From assembly GCA_030038075.1 (NCBI GenBank), contig JASHPO010000017.1:1-43209 (forward strand): DNA of 43,209 bases, written 5' to 3'. This document shows positions 16,225-24,893 of this stretch, one piece after another; the stretch's first letter is position 1, and every line of letters starts with the position of its first letter. This stretch comes from Nitrososphaerales archaeon (lineage in GTDB: Archaea; Thermoproteota; Nitrososphaeria; Nitrososphaerales; CADDZS01). Under the pieces are notes generated by a model. That model searched no databases, was not told where the DNA came from, and worked only from the letters and a program-made list of their open reading frames with translations. The position numbers were made by a program, and so were the translations under genes.

Positions 16225-17403
16225 TTACGCGTCTTCCGAGAGTTCCTCAACTGGATTCTCAGGATGTTCCCTGACTCTCCTGTTCGGATTGGGCCTCCTT
16301 GTTTTCACGTCCAGAATGTCAAAAGGTTTTTCCGGATCGATCGCGTATCCCAAAATCAGGTTGGAGAGGTTTGGCTCTACGCTGTTATCCTGGCCGGTGA
16401 TCAGTTTCTTTATGGGAATTCCGCCTTCGCAGTCAATCAGGAGTTCCAAGTCATTTCGGTCTGATTGTTTTGGAGAAATTGAATGAATCACCCTGTGGAC
16501 GACCCTGTTTTTTCGCGAAAGGCGAACGTTGATAATCGCCTCAGTGAAGTTTCGCTTTATTTCTTCGAGTTGCGTCTCATATTGTGAAACCTCATTTCGC
16601 GAAAGGTATACTCGACACCTCACATCAAATTGCGGTACTTCAGTGATTCTTTTCTCCAACCGCTCAACTTTTGATATTCGAATGTCTTTTGACTTGAAGG
16701 AGAGACTCGATCTAAATTTGTTTGGAGTCTTTCCGGAGAGTCTTTTTTTCGGGCGCAGTACTTCCACGTAAAATGGTCTTCCCGAACCCTGGACGAGGCT
16801 ATTCTCATCCTCGCTCCCGAGCCACACAAAGTTGCAGGATTCTGCCAGGAACTTGCTCGTAAAGAAAGCTGTAGCTATCGATTCAACGCTCTCCCCGGAC
16901 CTACCGCGGTAATCGCACTCCGCGCAACCTAGCCCGTTGCAAGTCTGACATTTCGAGTCCCTCTGTGAAATGCCTCTCGTTGATTTCTCATAACGCGCAG
17001 AAATCCAGACAGATCTCGGGCTAATCGAAACAGATCCGTCGGAAAGCGAGAGTAGAACGGTGATGTCCGGTCTGGAATAATCCGGGCGTTTTCCCGTAGA
17101 TTTGGCAATCTTTGCGGTCAACATTCCGGTAATTTGAGATTTGACGCTCTCCTTTCCCTTGATCTTGAGACGGGAGCGAAGCTCGTCCTCCTGGTCAAGT
17201 ACGCTTTGTGGAATTGACACGCCGATCAGGAATGTTTCGTATTCGTACTCCGAGAGCTTTTCAATGATCTCTCCGGCGCTGGAACCGATGCGACCAAGCA
17301 AGCCGCCACAGAGGTCGCAGCTTGTAGAAATACGGGCCCTTATTCCTTCTCTTGCAAGGCAGTATTTGCAGAGATTAATTTCTGTCTGTACGGCAAGACG
17401 CAT
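16225..17403 (-). CDS. pus10: tRNA pseudouridine synthase Pus10
   Basis: The 392-residue protein starts with a zinc-binding THUMP-like domain (CKYC, CDLCGG at about 12-33; a further CQTCNGLGCAEC cluster near 153-164) and ends with the pseudouridine synthase domain. Archaeal Pus10 forms pseudouridine 54 and often 55 in the T loop of tRNA. The catalytic region, GREDVDxR in the family, reads GSEDENSLVQGSGRPF here, so the Asp is kept but the preceding Arg is Ser. It lies 19 bases after SRP54 on the same strand and probably shares its transcript. Confidence 0.88.
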   Translation of the reverse strand: MRLAVQTEINLCKYCLAREGIRARISTSCDLCGGLLGRIGSSAGEIIEKLSEYEYETFLIGVSIPQSVLDQEDELRSRLKIKGKESVKSQITGMLTAKIAKSTGKRPDYSRPDITVLLSLSDGSVSISPRSVWISARYEKSTRGISQRDSKCQTCNGLGCAECDYRGRSGESVESIATAFFTSKFLAESCNFVWLGSEDENSLVQGSGRPFYVEVLRPKKRLSGKTPNKFRSSLSFKSKDIRISKVERLEKRITEVPQFDVRCRVYLSRNEVSQYETQLEEIKRNFTEAIINVRLSRKNRVVHRVIHSISPKQSDRNDLELLIDCEGGIPIKKLITGQDNSVEPNLSNLILGYAIDPEKPFDILDVKTRRPNPNRRVREHPENPVEELSEDA

Positions 17404-17422
17404 TGCGATAACTCTTCAGGGA

Positions 17423-18754
17423 TTATTTCTGCGCGCCCATCTGTCGCATCATTTGTCGGAACTCCCTTCCCTTGCTTGCCTTCATCATCGACTTTGCCTG
17501 CTTGTAGCGATTGAGAAGTTCCTTCACATCTCGATCGGCAACTCCGGTGCCTCTCGCAATTCTCTTGATCCGCTGGGAGTTTAGCACGTCTGGTTCCTCC
17601 CTTTCATCCGGAGTCATCGCCTGAATCATCGCTCTCCAATAGGGCAACTTGATCTCCGTTTCTTCGATATTCTTCGAGTCCACATTCATCTGCGAAAACC
17701 CAGGTAGCGATTCGAGTATCTTCCGAAGAGAACCCATCTTATTCACGGACTCGATTTGCAACATAAAGTCGTTCATCGTGAGTTTCCCCGACATCATACG
17801 TTTGATCTGTTTCTCGTCCGCGACCTGTTCGAGTTCCTTTGCCCTGTCCAAAAGGCCCTGAAGATCGCCCATTCCTAGCAGGCGGCCGACAAACCTCGTG
17901 GGGCTAAATATTTCCAAGTCATCGATTCGCTCGCCGGTGCCGATAAAGTAGATTCGAGCGCCCGTTGCAGCCGCGGCAGCAAGAGCACCGCCACCTTTCG
18001 CGGCACCGTCTAACTTCGTGATAATAATGCCTCCGACAGGTACAGCGCTGTGGAAAGCCGAAGCCTGAGCAAGCGCTGCCTGGCCGATAGTACCGTCTAT
18101 GACAAGGAAAGACATATCCGGCGTGACAGCCTTTGAAATCTGTTTCATCTCATCCAGTAGTCCTTTTTCTTCCTTGTGCCTTCCAGCGGTATCAACAATG
18201 ATAATGTTCGAATTTTGTGCCTTGAAGGATTCAACGCCAGCCTTAGCTACCTTCACAGAGTTTTCTTCACCGTCGATTGAGAAGACGGGCACATTAATCG
18301 AAGAGCATAAAGTCTTCAGTTGCGTGATCGCTCCCGGTCGAAAAGTGTCTGCGGCAACGACGCCAACTCTGTAACCTTTTTTCACGAGAAGCCTGGAAAG
18401 CTTTCCAACAGTAGTGGTCTTGCCGCTTCCCTGGATTCCGATAAGCAGAATCACATTAGGTCTGTTTGTAGGGAGATCTAATTTTCCTTCTTCTCCTAGA
18501 ATCCGCGCAAACTCTTCATAAAGAATTTTTACGATGTGATCTTTTCTGGGCAATCCCGGCGGAGGCTTTTCCTCTAGCGCTCTTTTCTGGATCCTGTCGC
18601 AGACCTCTATCACGATCTTCAGGTTTACGTCGCTGGGCAAAAGCGAGCGCTGGATGTCCTTGACGAACTCTTTGATTTCCTTCTCGTCAACTGTAGGCGC
18701 CCCAACGAGTCTGTTGACAGCATTCTGGAGGCCTTCCTTGAGCTTGTCTAACAT
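17423..18754 (-). CDS. srp54: Signal recognition particle 54 kDa protein
   Basis: The 443-residue GTPase has the N domain, the G domain with P-loop GIQGSGKTT at 106-114, DTAGRH and TKLDGAAKGGGAL, and the methionine-rich M domain (LGMGDLQGLLDR... through FRQMMRQMGAQK). It binds SRP RNA and signal peptides and docks on FtsY to deliver secretory and membrane proteins. Start is ATG at 18754. The order dph6-srp54-pus10 on one strand with short gaps suggests one transcription unit. Confidence 0.97.
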   Translation of the reverse strand: MLDKLKEGLQNAVNRLVGAPTVDEKEIKEFVKDIQRSLLPSDVNLKIVIEVCDRIQKRALEEKPPPGLPRKDHIVKILYEEFARILGEEGKLDLPTNRPNVILLIGIQGSGKTTTVGKLSRLLVKKGYRVGVVAADTFRPGAITQLKTLCSSINVPVFSIDGEENSVKVAKAGVESFKAQNSNIIIVDTAGRHKEEKGLLDEMKQISKAVTPDMSFLVIDGTIGQAALAQASAFHSAVPVGGIIITKLDGAAKGGGALAAAAATGARIYFIGTGERIDDLEIFSPTRFVGRLLGMGDLQGLLDRAKELEQVADEKQIKRMMSGKLTMNDFMLQIESVNKMGSLRKILESLPGFSQMNVDSKNIEETEIKLPYWRAMIQAMTPDEREEPDVLNSQRIKRIARGTGVADRDVKELLNRYKQAKSMMKASKGREFRQMMRQMGAQK

Positions 18755-18784
18755 GGAATCCGATCTGTGTCCATCGTCGGCGAT

Positions 18785-19501
18785 TTAAACCTGTAGAACT
18801 GGATTAATTTTCGGCACCAATTCGGCTTGCGTGATTTCAAGCAACCCTTGATATCCGTTCCAGTTTTTTCGGTACTCTACTAGCTTCAATCTCTCTTTTT
18901 GGAAAAGAGGACAGTCCAGTACTAGAGTCTCTCCTTCGCCTCCTTCTAGAGCAGGATTGAAGGAATATTTCTCAGACAATCTGACCAGTTCTGCCACGGA
19001 TTTTTCGTCAATATTCTTGCCAAGCCATCCATCGTCAAGACCTGCGGCGGAAACTGAAGTCAGGACGAAGTGATAACCTTGCTCGACCAAACTCGTCATG
19101 TATCTTTTCTGGTCGATTCCCCAGAGCGGCGCGGCCGAGTCTAGATTACAATCGGCCGCTATTCTTTCTATTCGGGTCTTTTGGTAGTTACTCGCGAGAC
19201 CTCCACAACCGATCATGTCGAAAGAATATCTTACCTTAGCATCGAGTACAGTTCTTTTGATGTCTTCAAGCTCTTCCTCCTTGTTTCCCTTTGTACGGCC
19301 GATAACGAGTGGTATCTGCAGAGCTTTTGCGGAGAGCTGGACAAGCTCGATGTTGGCAGTATGGAGCATGTAGCTTTCTTGATTCTCCGAAAATAGCGTG
19401 ATCAAACAGGAGATTTCAAAGCTCTTACGTCTCAGGAGATCGATCGTGTAGGTACTGTCTTTGCCACCCGAGTAGAGGACAGCTGCCTTCATGGAAATCA
19501 T
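18785..19501 (-). CDS. dph6: Diphthine--ammonia ligase-like ATP pyrophosphatase
   Basis: The 238-residue protein has the N-type ATP pyrophosphatase loop AVLYSGGKDSTY at about 7-18 and the family pattern GGEGETLVLDCPLF near 187-200. In eukaryotes Dph6 amidates diphthine on elongation factor 2, the last step of diphthamide synthesis. Dph2, which begins the pathway, is encoded at 24.9 kb in the same window. The start could be ATG 19501 or the ATG at residue 4. A TATA-like element (TTTAATATC on the minus strand) lies about 20-25 bases upstream of both. Confidence 0.88.
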   Translation of the reverse strand: MISMKAAVLYSGGKDSTYTIDLLRRKSFEISCLITLFSENQESYMLHTANIELVQLSAKALQIPLVIGRTKGNKEEELEDIKRTVLDAKVRYSFDMIGCGGLASNYQKTRIERIAADCNLDSAAPLWGIDQKRYMTSLVEQGYHFVLTSVSAAGLDDGWLGKNIDEKSVAELVRLSEKYSFNPALEGGEGETLVLDCPLFQKERLKLVEYRKNWNGYQGLLEITQAELVPKINPVLQV

Positions 19502-19552
19502 GCGTGAGTTGAACTGATATTAAATTGACTCGATCTGGTCAGTGGAAGAGAA

Positions 19553-19563
19553 GCATTTAAAGC
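19553..19563 (+). promoter_or_regulatory. Candidate TATA element for the L21e-rpoF operon
   Basis: GCATTTAAAGC is centred 38 bases before the L21e ATG. A start site near 19584 would leave a 12-base leader. Confidence 0.5.
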
Positions 19564-19595
19564 ACTAACTTGCAAAGTGACTTGAGTAATCGTTC

Positions 19596-19886
19596 ATGCC
19601 GAAGTCTCGTGGTTACAGAAGGAAGACTAGAGCGAGATTCAGGGCAAAACCGCGTTCACCGCTCGGAGCTCTGTTGAGGGAGTACAAGGTCGGAGACAAG
19701 GTCGTAATTGATGTTGATTCGCGTCAGACGAAAGGAATGCCTCACAGAAGGTTCCAAGGCAGCGTCGGTACGGTTGAGGAAATTAGGCGGCGTAGCCTCG
19801 TGATCGACGTACCGGTCGGAGACGCCGTAAAGCAGGTGATCGCGAGACTGGAACACGTAAAGCCTCACGGAATTGCGAGCGCTTAA
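19596..19886 (+). CDS. rpl21e: Large-subunit ribosomal protein eL21 (L21e)
   Basis: The 96-residue basic protein begins MPKSRGYRRKTRARF and has the eL21 core KVGDKVVIDVDSRQTKGMPHRRFQGSVGTVEE, an SH3-like barrel. It opens the widely conserved archaeal cluster L21e, rpoF, DUF655, ksgA, HemK-like methyltransferase. ATG start with a TATA-like element upstream. Confidence 0.97.
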   Translation: MPKSRGYRRKTRARFRAKPRSPLGALLREYKVGDKVVIDVDSRQTKGMPHRRFQGSVGTVEEIRRRSLVIDVPVGDAVKQVIARLEHVKPHGIASA

Positions 19887-19901
19887 ACCGGATGACATAA
19901 T

Positions 19902-20240
19902 TTGACTGAACAGGCACAGCAACAAGTCTCAAAGAAGGCGAGAGTAATCTCCATTCCTGAAGCCAAGGAAATACTCTCGAAGATTGATCCGGAAAAGACC
20001 GATCAGATTCAAAAGAGAACGATGGATTATCTTCTAAAGTTCTCGAAGATTGAACCTGAAAAAGCGAAGAAAGACAGGAAACTTCTGATGGAAGATTGCG
20101 GCCTCACGATAGAAGAGGCAACTGAGTTGATCAACATCATGCCAAAGTCTCAGGAAGAGCTCAGAGTTTTCACAGCAGGCTGGCGGAAGCTAATCCCCAC
20201 CGCAACGGTCGAGAAGATACTGAAAATACTGAACGAATAA
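19902..20240 (+). CDS. rpoF: RNA polymerase subunit Rpo4 (Rpb4/RpoF)
   Basis: The 112-residue helical protein shows the HRDC-like fold of Rpb4: an N-terminal tip (ISIPEAKEILSKI) and C-terminal helices (LLMEDCGLTIEEATELINIMPKSQEELRVF). Rpo4 pairs with Rpo7 to form the polymerase stalk that binds emerging RNA. Its position next to L21e confirms the call. The start is TTG at 19902. Confidence 0.95.
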   Translation: MTEQAQQQVSKKARVISIPEAKEILSKIDPEKTDQIQKRTMDYLLKFSKIEPEKAKKDRKLLMEDCGLTIEEATELINIMPKSQEELRVFTAGWRKLIPTATVEKILKILNE

Positions 20241-20326
20241 ACTGGTTATTCTTCAAGCAATGCAAATGTAATATCCAAGGACAACTACTGATCGGCTTAG
20301 AGTACATCTCTTATCGATAAAGTAGG

Positions 20327-20899
20327 ATGTGGTATTTCCTGTATCCCGAGAGCACCAAAAAGTACGAAGAATTCGCCTACGTTCTAGACTTCATCCCCAA
20401 CGGCAAGTCAGTGATAATCAGGGAAAGGGAAGGTCCCATCCTACAGGCAATTGGAGAGGAAAGGCTCACCCTACTGGAGATTCTTGCAGTGGAGCGCGAG
20501 TCTTTTTCCGCGGGAGAAAAAATTCCCATTGGGAAGGACAACCGGAGCAAGATAGTGAGCGTTCTGGGCAAGCTCAACTACACAGAACTGACTGACGAAG
20601 CGAAGAGCGAGATCTTGGGAGTGCTTGAAAAAATGGTACGCGATAACGAGAAAAGATACGTGGACTACTTCAATGAGCTGCAGCCGATAACGCCGAGACT
20701 TCACGCGCTGGAATTGATACCGGGCATCGGAAAGACCTTCATGCACGAGATCCTGGACGAGCGGGACAAGAAAAAATTCATTAGCTTTGTCGACTTGGAG
20801 CAGAGAATTGGTCTTAGAGATCCTGCAAAACTGATTGCGAAAAGAGTGATCGAGGAGCTCTCCGGAGAGTCCAAGATAGCAATCTTCACTGGACACTGA
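20327..20899 (+). CDS. DUF655 RNA-binding protein with helix-hairpin-helix
   Basis: The 190-residue product matches the DUF655 family: an N-terminal OB-like part with AYVLDFIPNG and ILQAIGEERLTLLEI, and a C-terminal helix-hairpin-helix region (LHALELIPGIGKTFMHEILDER, about 125-146) that suits nucleic-acid binding. The function is not known. Family members are encoded between rpoF and ksgA in many archaea, which hints at a role in ribosome or RNA metabolism. ATG start at 20327 and 19 bases to ksgA. Confidence 0.9.
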   Translation: MWYFLYPESTKKYEEFAYVLDFIPNGKSVIIREREGPILQAIGEERLTLLEILAVERESFSAGEKIPIGKDNRSKIVSVLGKLNYTELTDEAKSEILGVLEKMVRDNEKRYVDYFNELQPITPRLHALELIPGIGKTFMHEILDERDKKKFISFVDLEQRIGLRDPAKLIAKRVIEELSGESKIAIFTGH

Positions 20900-20918
20900 C
20901 CTTTCTGGTGCGGTCCTG

Positions 20919-21686
20919 ATGCTTAGTGGCCGAAGAAGGGTTAGGGTACACGGCCAGCACATGCTAGCTTCGCCGGAGATCGCCGACGATCTGATCGAGG
21001 CATCGGCAATTTCAAAGGATGAAGTCGTCCTAGAGATCGGTACCGGTAAAGGAATGCTGACCGGACGGTTGTGCCAAAAGGCCAAGCGCGTGATTAGCTT
21101 CGAAATTGACCGACGATTGTATGAGTCTGCCGCGCGATTGCTGTCAGAATACTCGAATCTTGAATTGAGATTCGGAGATGCATTTGTCCATATGGAAGTT
21201 CAATTCGACGTGTGCGTAACCAGTCTCCCCTATTCAGAATCTCTTCGGTTTGTCAAGTGGCTAGCGATCAGATCTGGTTCTTTCAAGAGGTGCGTCGCAG
21301 TTCTTCAGTCAGAGTTTGTGGGAAAGATCACTTCTTCGCCCGGACGGGACAGCTACAGAGCAATTTCCGTCGTCGCGCAGAATAGTTTCAAGATAGAAAG
21401 ATTGTTTTTTGTCGAAAACGAAAAATTTGACCCGCCTCCCGGAGTTCTCTCTGAAGCGGTGAGAGTAGTACCGAGAAAAGATCCGCAACAACCATTTTTT
21501 GACGAAGGGCGAATTGCTTTGTTGAACAAATTATTCTCCTTTCGCGGCAGGCTGTTATCAGGAGCGATTAAGAAAATCGATCATGAGATTGATATTCCCT
21601 CCGAATTGCAAAAATCCCGAATTGAGGATTTGTCGCCAAATCAATTTGCAGATTTGATTCCAATGTTGGAGAGTTTCAAAGCGTGA
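20919..21686 (+). CDS. ksgA: KsgA/Dim1-family 16S rRNA adenine dimethyltransferase
   Basis: The 255-residue protein opens with VRVHGQHMLASPE (the family GQHFL motif) and has the SAM loop VLEIGTGKGMLT (38-49), FEID and GDA. It should dimethylate two adenines near the 3' end of 16S rRNA. The catalytic motif, normally NLPY, is SLPY at 102-105, so the Asn that contacts the target base is replaced. It ends in overlap with the next methyltransferase (GTGA). The C-terminal domain is intact. Confidence 0.9.
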   Translation: MLSGRRRVRVHGQHMLASPEIADDLIEASAISKDEVVLEIGTGKGMLTGRLCQKAKRVISFEIDRRLYESAARLLSEYSNLELRFGDAFVHMEVQFDVCVTSLPYSESLRFVKWLAIRSGSFKRCVAVLQSEFVGKITSSPGRDSYRAISVVAQNSFKIERLFFVENEKFDPPPGVLSEAVRVVPRKDPQQPFFDEGRIALLNKLFSFRGRLLSGAIKKIDHEIDIPSELQKSRIEDLSPNQFADLIPMLESFKA

Positions 21687-22222
21687 ACGCCCAAAGCTAC
21701 ACTTATGCCGAAGATTCAAAATTCATGGGAGACGTGCTTTCAACTTTGGAACCTGGTTTATCATTTCTTGAAATCGGGGTTGGAAACGGCGGAAATCAGA
21801 GAGTCGTGAGGAATAAGTTCGGCCTCGTGGTCGGGACTGACGTTGTATACCCCCATGAGGCTAAATTGGAGAATCCGTTTGCTGAAATGATCGCCGCCGA
21901 CAGGGCTAGCTGCTTTCGCAGTTCAGTATTCGATGTAGTCGCTTTCAATCCTCCCTACATTCCAACTGATGCGATTCAAGACAGGGCGGTTGACGGGGGG
22001 CAGGGCGGCGTGGAGGTTCCCATCGCGTTCCTTGAAAGTGCTCTAACAGTCGTCAAAGGCACCGGAAAGATTCTGCTCCTTCTATCAAGCGAGGATGACA
22101 TGAAAACATTTGAGAAATTCTGCTCCAGAAACCATGTTTATGTCAGAAAGATTGCAGAAAGAAGACTATTTTTCGAAACGCTCACAATTTTTGAGTTGAG
22201 ACCCAATGCCTCAAAAACGTAG
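21683..22222 (+). CDS. HemK/Mtq2-type class I methyltransferase
   Basis: The 179-residue protein has SAM motif FLEIGVGNGGNQRVV at about 30-44 and the NPPYIP motif typical of N5-glutamine methyltransferases that modify release factors (archaeal aRF1 by Mtq2-like enzymes). The family also includes members with other polar-nitrogen substrates. GTG start at 21683 overlaps the ksgA stop. The next gene's ATG overlaps its 3' end by 17 bases. Confidence 0.88.
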   Translation: MNAQSYTYAEDSKFMGDVLSTLEPGLSFLEIGVGNGGNQRVVRNKFGLVVGTDVVYPHEAKLENPFAEMIAADRASCFRSSVFDVVAFNPPYIPTDAIQDRAVDGGQGGVEVPIAFLESALTVVKGTGKILLLLSSEDDMKTFEKFCSRNHVYVRKIAERRLFFETLTIFELRPNASKT

Positions 22223-22997
22223 TTGGGCATCACGCAAAGAATCGACAATTTCACGCATCTCCGTTGCGATTGTTGAACCGGAATTCGGGCTTAATCTTGG
22301 CTATGTGGCAAGAACGATGGCCAATTTCGGTTTGAAAAGACTAATTGTCGTTTCTAAAAGGAAACCCGACAAGCGGCTTTTAGATCAAGCAAGAATATTC
22401 GCTTCGCACGGAAGGAATCTGGTCGAAGAGATTGAATTCGTTCCTTCAGTCGCTGAGCTGAGGAAAAAATTCGGCCTGTTGATTGGAACTACGGCCATTG
22501 AAGGCACGAGAAAAGCGAACTTGACAAGAAGGACGCTGGAATTAGACGAATGCGCCTCGAGAGTGGCGAAAAGGATCTCATCGAGTCCTGAAAAGACATG
22601 CGTACTCTTCGGCCGGGACACGACGGGTATGACAAACGAAGAGCTAAGGAGCTGCGACTATAACATGACGATTCGCGCGAGTCCGGGCTACAACACGCTG
22701 AACGTATCTCATGCCGCTGCAATAACATTGTTCGTCTTTTCAAAACATCTGGCAAGAAAACCCCGCGTTCCTGCGAAGTTGATAATCACCACGAGGAAAG
22801 AACGGGAGCGGGCAGTTATGTTGTTCGAGGAGCTCGCAGAGGTTTCCGAGTTCCAAAAGTTCAAGTCAGGTCTTTTGAAGGAGGCTATCACGCGATTGTT
22901 CGACAAAGCAGATCCATCGCGGCGAGAAGTTTATTTGATGATGGGCCTCGCGAGCAAGGCAACCTCCAAGATGAAAAGACTCAGTTCGCGGTCATGA
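22206..22997 (+). CDS. TrmJ-like SPOUT RNA 2'-O-methyltransferase
   Basis: The 263-residue protein has SPOUT/TrmH motifs: VAIVEPEFGLNLGYVARTMANFG (about 19-41), CVLFGRDTTGMTNEEL (near 135-150) and the knot segment NTLNVSHAAAITLFVF. This form matches TrmJ, which methylates the ribose at position 32 of tRNA; other rRNA targets are possible. The basic N-terminus (MPQKRSWASRKES) and C-terminal helices are extensions. The final 17 bases overlap the converging Trm-G10-like gene. Confidence 0.88.
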   Translation: MPQKRSWASRKESTISRISVAIVEPEFGLNLGYVARTMANFGLKRLIVVSKRKPDKRLLDQARIFASHGRNLVEEIEFVPSVAELRKKFGLLIGTTAIEGTRKANLTRRTLELDECASRVAKRISSSPEKTCVLFGRDTTGMTNEELRSCDYNMTIRASPGYNTLNVSHAAAITLFVFSKHLARKPRVPAKLIITTRKERERAVMLFEELAEVSEFQKFKSGLLKEAITRLFDKADPSRREVYLMMGLASKATSKMKRLSSRS

Positions 22998-24195
22998 CAT
23001 AGACGTCGCGCTGTATTATTTTCTTCTTCGAAGTCGGGACTCGTATCGGGTATTCGCCAGAGCCCGCCGGCCGGTACTGCGTGTATCCTAGAGATTTGAA
23101 CACTGGGCTCAAATCAAGCCTGTGTTCCCTGCCTCTATCGTCAAACACTACGGGAGCGGTTATAGCTATTCTCGAGCCTTTGTCCAATATTTCCCTAAAG
23201 ACTTCAAGGGATTTTTCGTAGATAGGCAGGGTCTCCCTGACTGATTCAATTGCAACTGGCGATTGGGGATTTCTTTCAAATTTTGGGAGAAGGAGCGGTT
23301 CGGTGGCGATTCCGTCAATCTTTGGGAGGTTCTCCTTGCGTAAGTTCAGAACGTCTGAACGTGTGAGCTTCGCCTTTAATCTCGTTGCAGCGGGATAATT
23401 GGTTCTGATCCAGTCCAGATTAGTGTTCGATCTTATGATGTTGTTCCTTGCAATGTCAGTTCCGACCACGTTGTACCCCGAAACCAGTGCCTCCTGAAGG
23501 ATCGTTCCCAGTCCGCAGAACGGGTCGAGCATCGTGCTTTTTTGTTCTTTCATTGCCAAATTAACAAGGACTCTAGCGAGCCGCGGGCCAATAGTGATCG
23601 TGGGGTCTTGATAAGACCTGGAGAAGTCTCGCTTTTCAAATCCCAGAACGTCTGAAGCTCCGACTGTGTAACCGAAAAGAGTCTTACCTCCTGTTACGGT
23701 AGCAGCAACTATGTCGAATCCGGTTGGAATTTTGCCACTCGGGAAAAGCACTTCCTCGTAAAGCTCCTTGAGCTTTAGTTCAGCGAAGCTTCCATGTCCG
23801 TTAACCTCGTTCGATTCGATGTCCGATTGCAGGAATCTGGACTTTCCCAGTGATTTGGATTTAAGAAAACTTTGGACAGAAATTCTTGTTTCTTCGAGAA
23901 CCTCAGGATCAGAATCATATCCAGAGACCGTCCAGTTGAATTTTGGTTCGTAGGGGAGAGATAGTCCTTCCAGAAGCTCATCGATCGAGCTGCCGCAGAC
24001 TGCCGCTACCTTGTATGAACCGCCCGATTTTTTGATAACGGATGTTGCAGTTTTGCCGTCGCATTTTGCCAAGGCGATTAATTCCGAAGACCAGAGAATT
24101 TCCGAGTTGGTATCCATTAGAGCCGTAAGCTCAAGCGTCGAAAGCCTCCCGTACGCCAGAGTATACAGAAACTGGGAGGAGTCTTGGTTGTTCAA
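22981..24195 (-). CDS. Trm-G10/Trm11-like THUMP methyltransferase with altered catalytic motif
   Basis: The 404-residue protein has a THUMP-like N-terminal half and a Rossmann methyltransferase domain with LDPFCGLGTILQEAL at 223-237 and GTDIARNNI, as in COG1041 tRNA (guanine10-N2) methyltransferases. The catalytic D/N-PPYG motif is absent: the equivalent segment reads ATEPLLLPKF near 297-306. It may methylate a different nucleotide, or be a paralog of the true G10 enzyme. It starts at ATG 24195, divergent from the L10e gene. Confidence 0.8.
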   Translation of the reverse strand: MNNQDSSQFLYTLAYGRLSTLELTALMDTNSEILWSSELIALAKCDGKTATSVIKKSGGSYKVAAVCGSSIDELLEGLSLPYEPKFNWTVSGYDSDPEVLEETRISVQSFLKSKSLGKSRFLQSDIESNEVNGHGSFAELKLKELYEEVLFPSGKIPTGFDIVAATVTGGKTLFGYTVGASDVLGFEKRDFSRSYQDPTITIGPRLARVLVNLAMKEQKSTMLDPFCGLGTILQEALVSGYNVVGTDIARNNIIRSNTNLDWIRTNYPAATRLKAKLTRSDVLNLRKENLPKIDGIATEPLLLPKFERNPQSPVAIESVRETLPIYEKSLEVFREILDKGSRIAITAPVVFDDRGREHRLDLSPVFKSLGYTQYRPAGSGEYPIRVPTSKKKIIQRDVYVMTAN

Positions 24196-24279
24196 TTAAA
24201 GGAAAGCTCGCAAGAATTATCAGTTATTTTTCATCGTGATAAATGCAGTGCACACTAGAACGAGTACTCTGAACGGGTA

Positions 24280-24291
24280 AGGTTAATTACC
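24280..24291 (+). promoter_or_regulatory. Candidate TATA element for the L10e gene (leaderless)
   Basis: AGGTTAATTACC is centred about 33 bases before the TTG start at 24319. Transcription would start a few bases ahead of the codon. Confidence 0.45.
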
Positions 24292-24318
24292 CCAAAAGAG
24301 AATTGATTCTGAATTTCT

Positions 24319-24843
24319 TTGAAGGGTAAGAATTACCGGATTACCAGCGGCATGCCCTTGACGAGCAAGGTTTACTGCGCCGGTTCTCCGAACTCGAAAA
24401 TTGCAAGATTTAGCACTGGTCAAGCCAGCCCTGACTATGATTATCAATTGAAACTAGTCAGCACTGAAAAAGTTCAGATAAGACACAACGCGCTCGAAGC
24501 CGCAAGAGTTGCCGCGAACAAGAAGCTTACTCCGATAGGCGAGACGGCGTATTTCCTCAGAGTCAAGGTATATCCTCATGTAATCTTGCGAGAGAACAGA
24601 ATGATCGCGACGGCGGGCGCAGATAGACTGCAAGAAGGGATGCGCAAGGCGTGGGGAAAGCCGATGGGACTCGCCGCTCGAGTGATGCCCGGCTCGGTGA
24701 TTTTGGAATTATCCATCAAGAAAGAGAACTTGGAAAAGGCCAAGGAAGCCATGAAGAGCGCCTCGACGAAGCTTCCAATGCCGACCGAAGTCGTCATTGA
24801 ACCATTGCAAAAGGCAGCTCAGGAAATTCCAGTCACAGCATAA
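24319..24843 (+). CDS. rpl10e: Large-subunit ribosomal protein uL16 (archaeal L10e)
   Basis: The 174-residue protein begins MKGKNYRITSGMPLTSKVYCAG and has QIRHNALEAARVAANKKL, VYPHVILRENRM, ATAGADRLQEGMRKAWGKPMGLAARV, matching L10e/uL16, a protein of the central protuberance region close to the A-site tRNA. TTG start. It starts the cluster L10e, dph2, csl4, rpoL, tfs, pcna. Confidence 0.97.
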   Translation: MKGKNYRITSGMPLTSKVYCAGSPNSKIARFSTGQASPDYDYQLKLVSTEKVQIRHNALEAARVAANKKLTPIGETAYFLRVKVYPHVILRENRMIATAGADRLQEGMRKAWGKPMGLAARVMPGSVILELSIKKENLEKAKEAMKSASTKLPMPTEVVIEPLQKAAQEIPVTA

Positions 24844-24893
24844 TTCGAGTTGGGTACTCTTTCAAGAGACCAGCTCCTCTGGGTGAATCTTGA

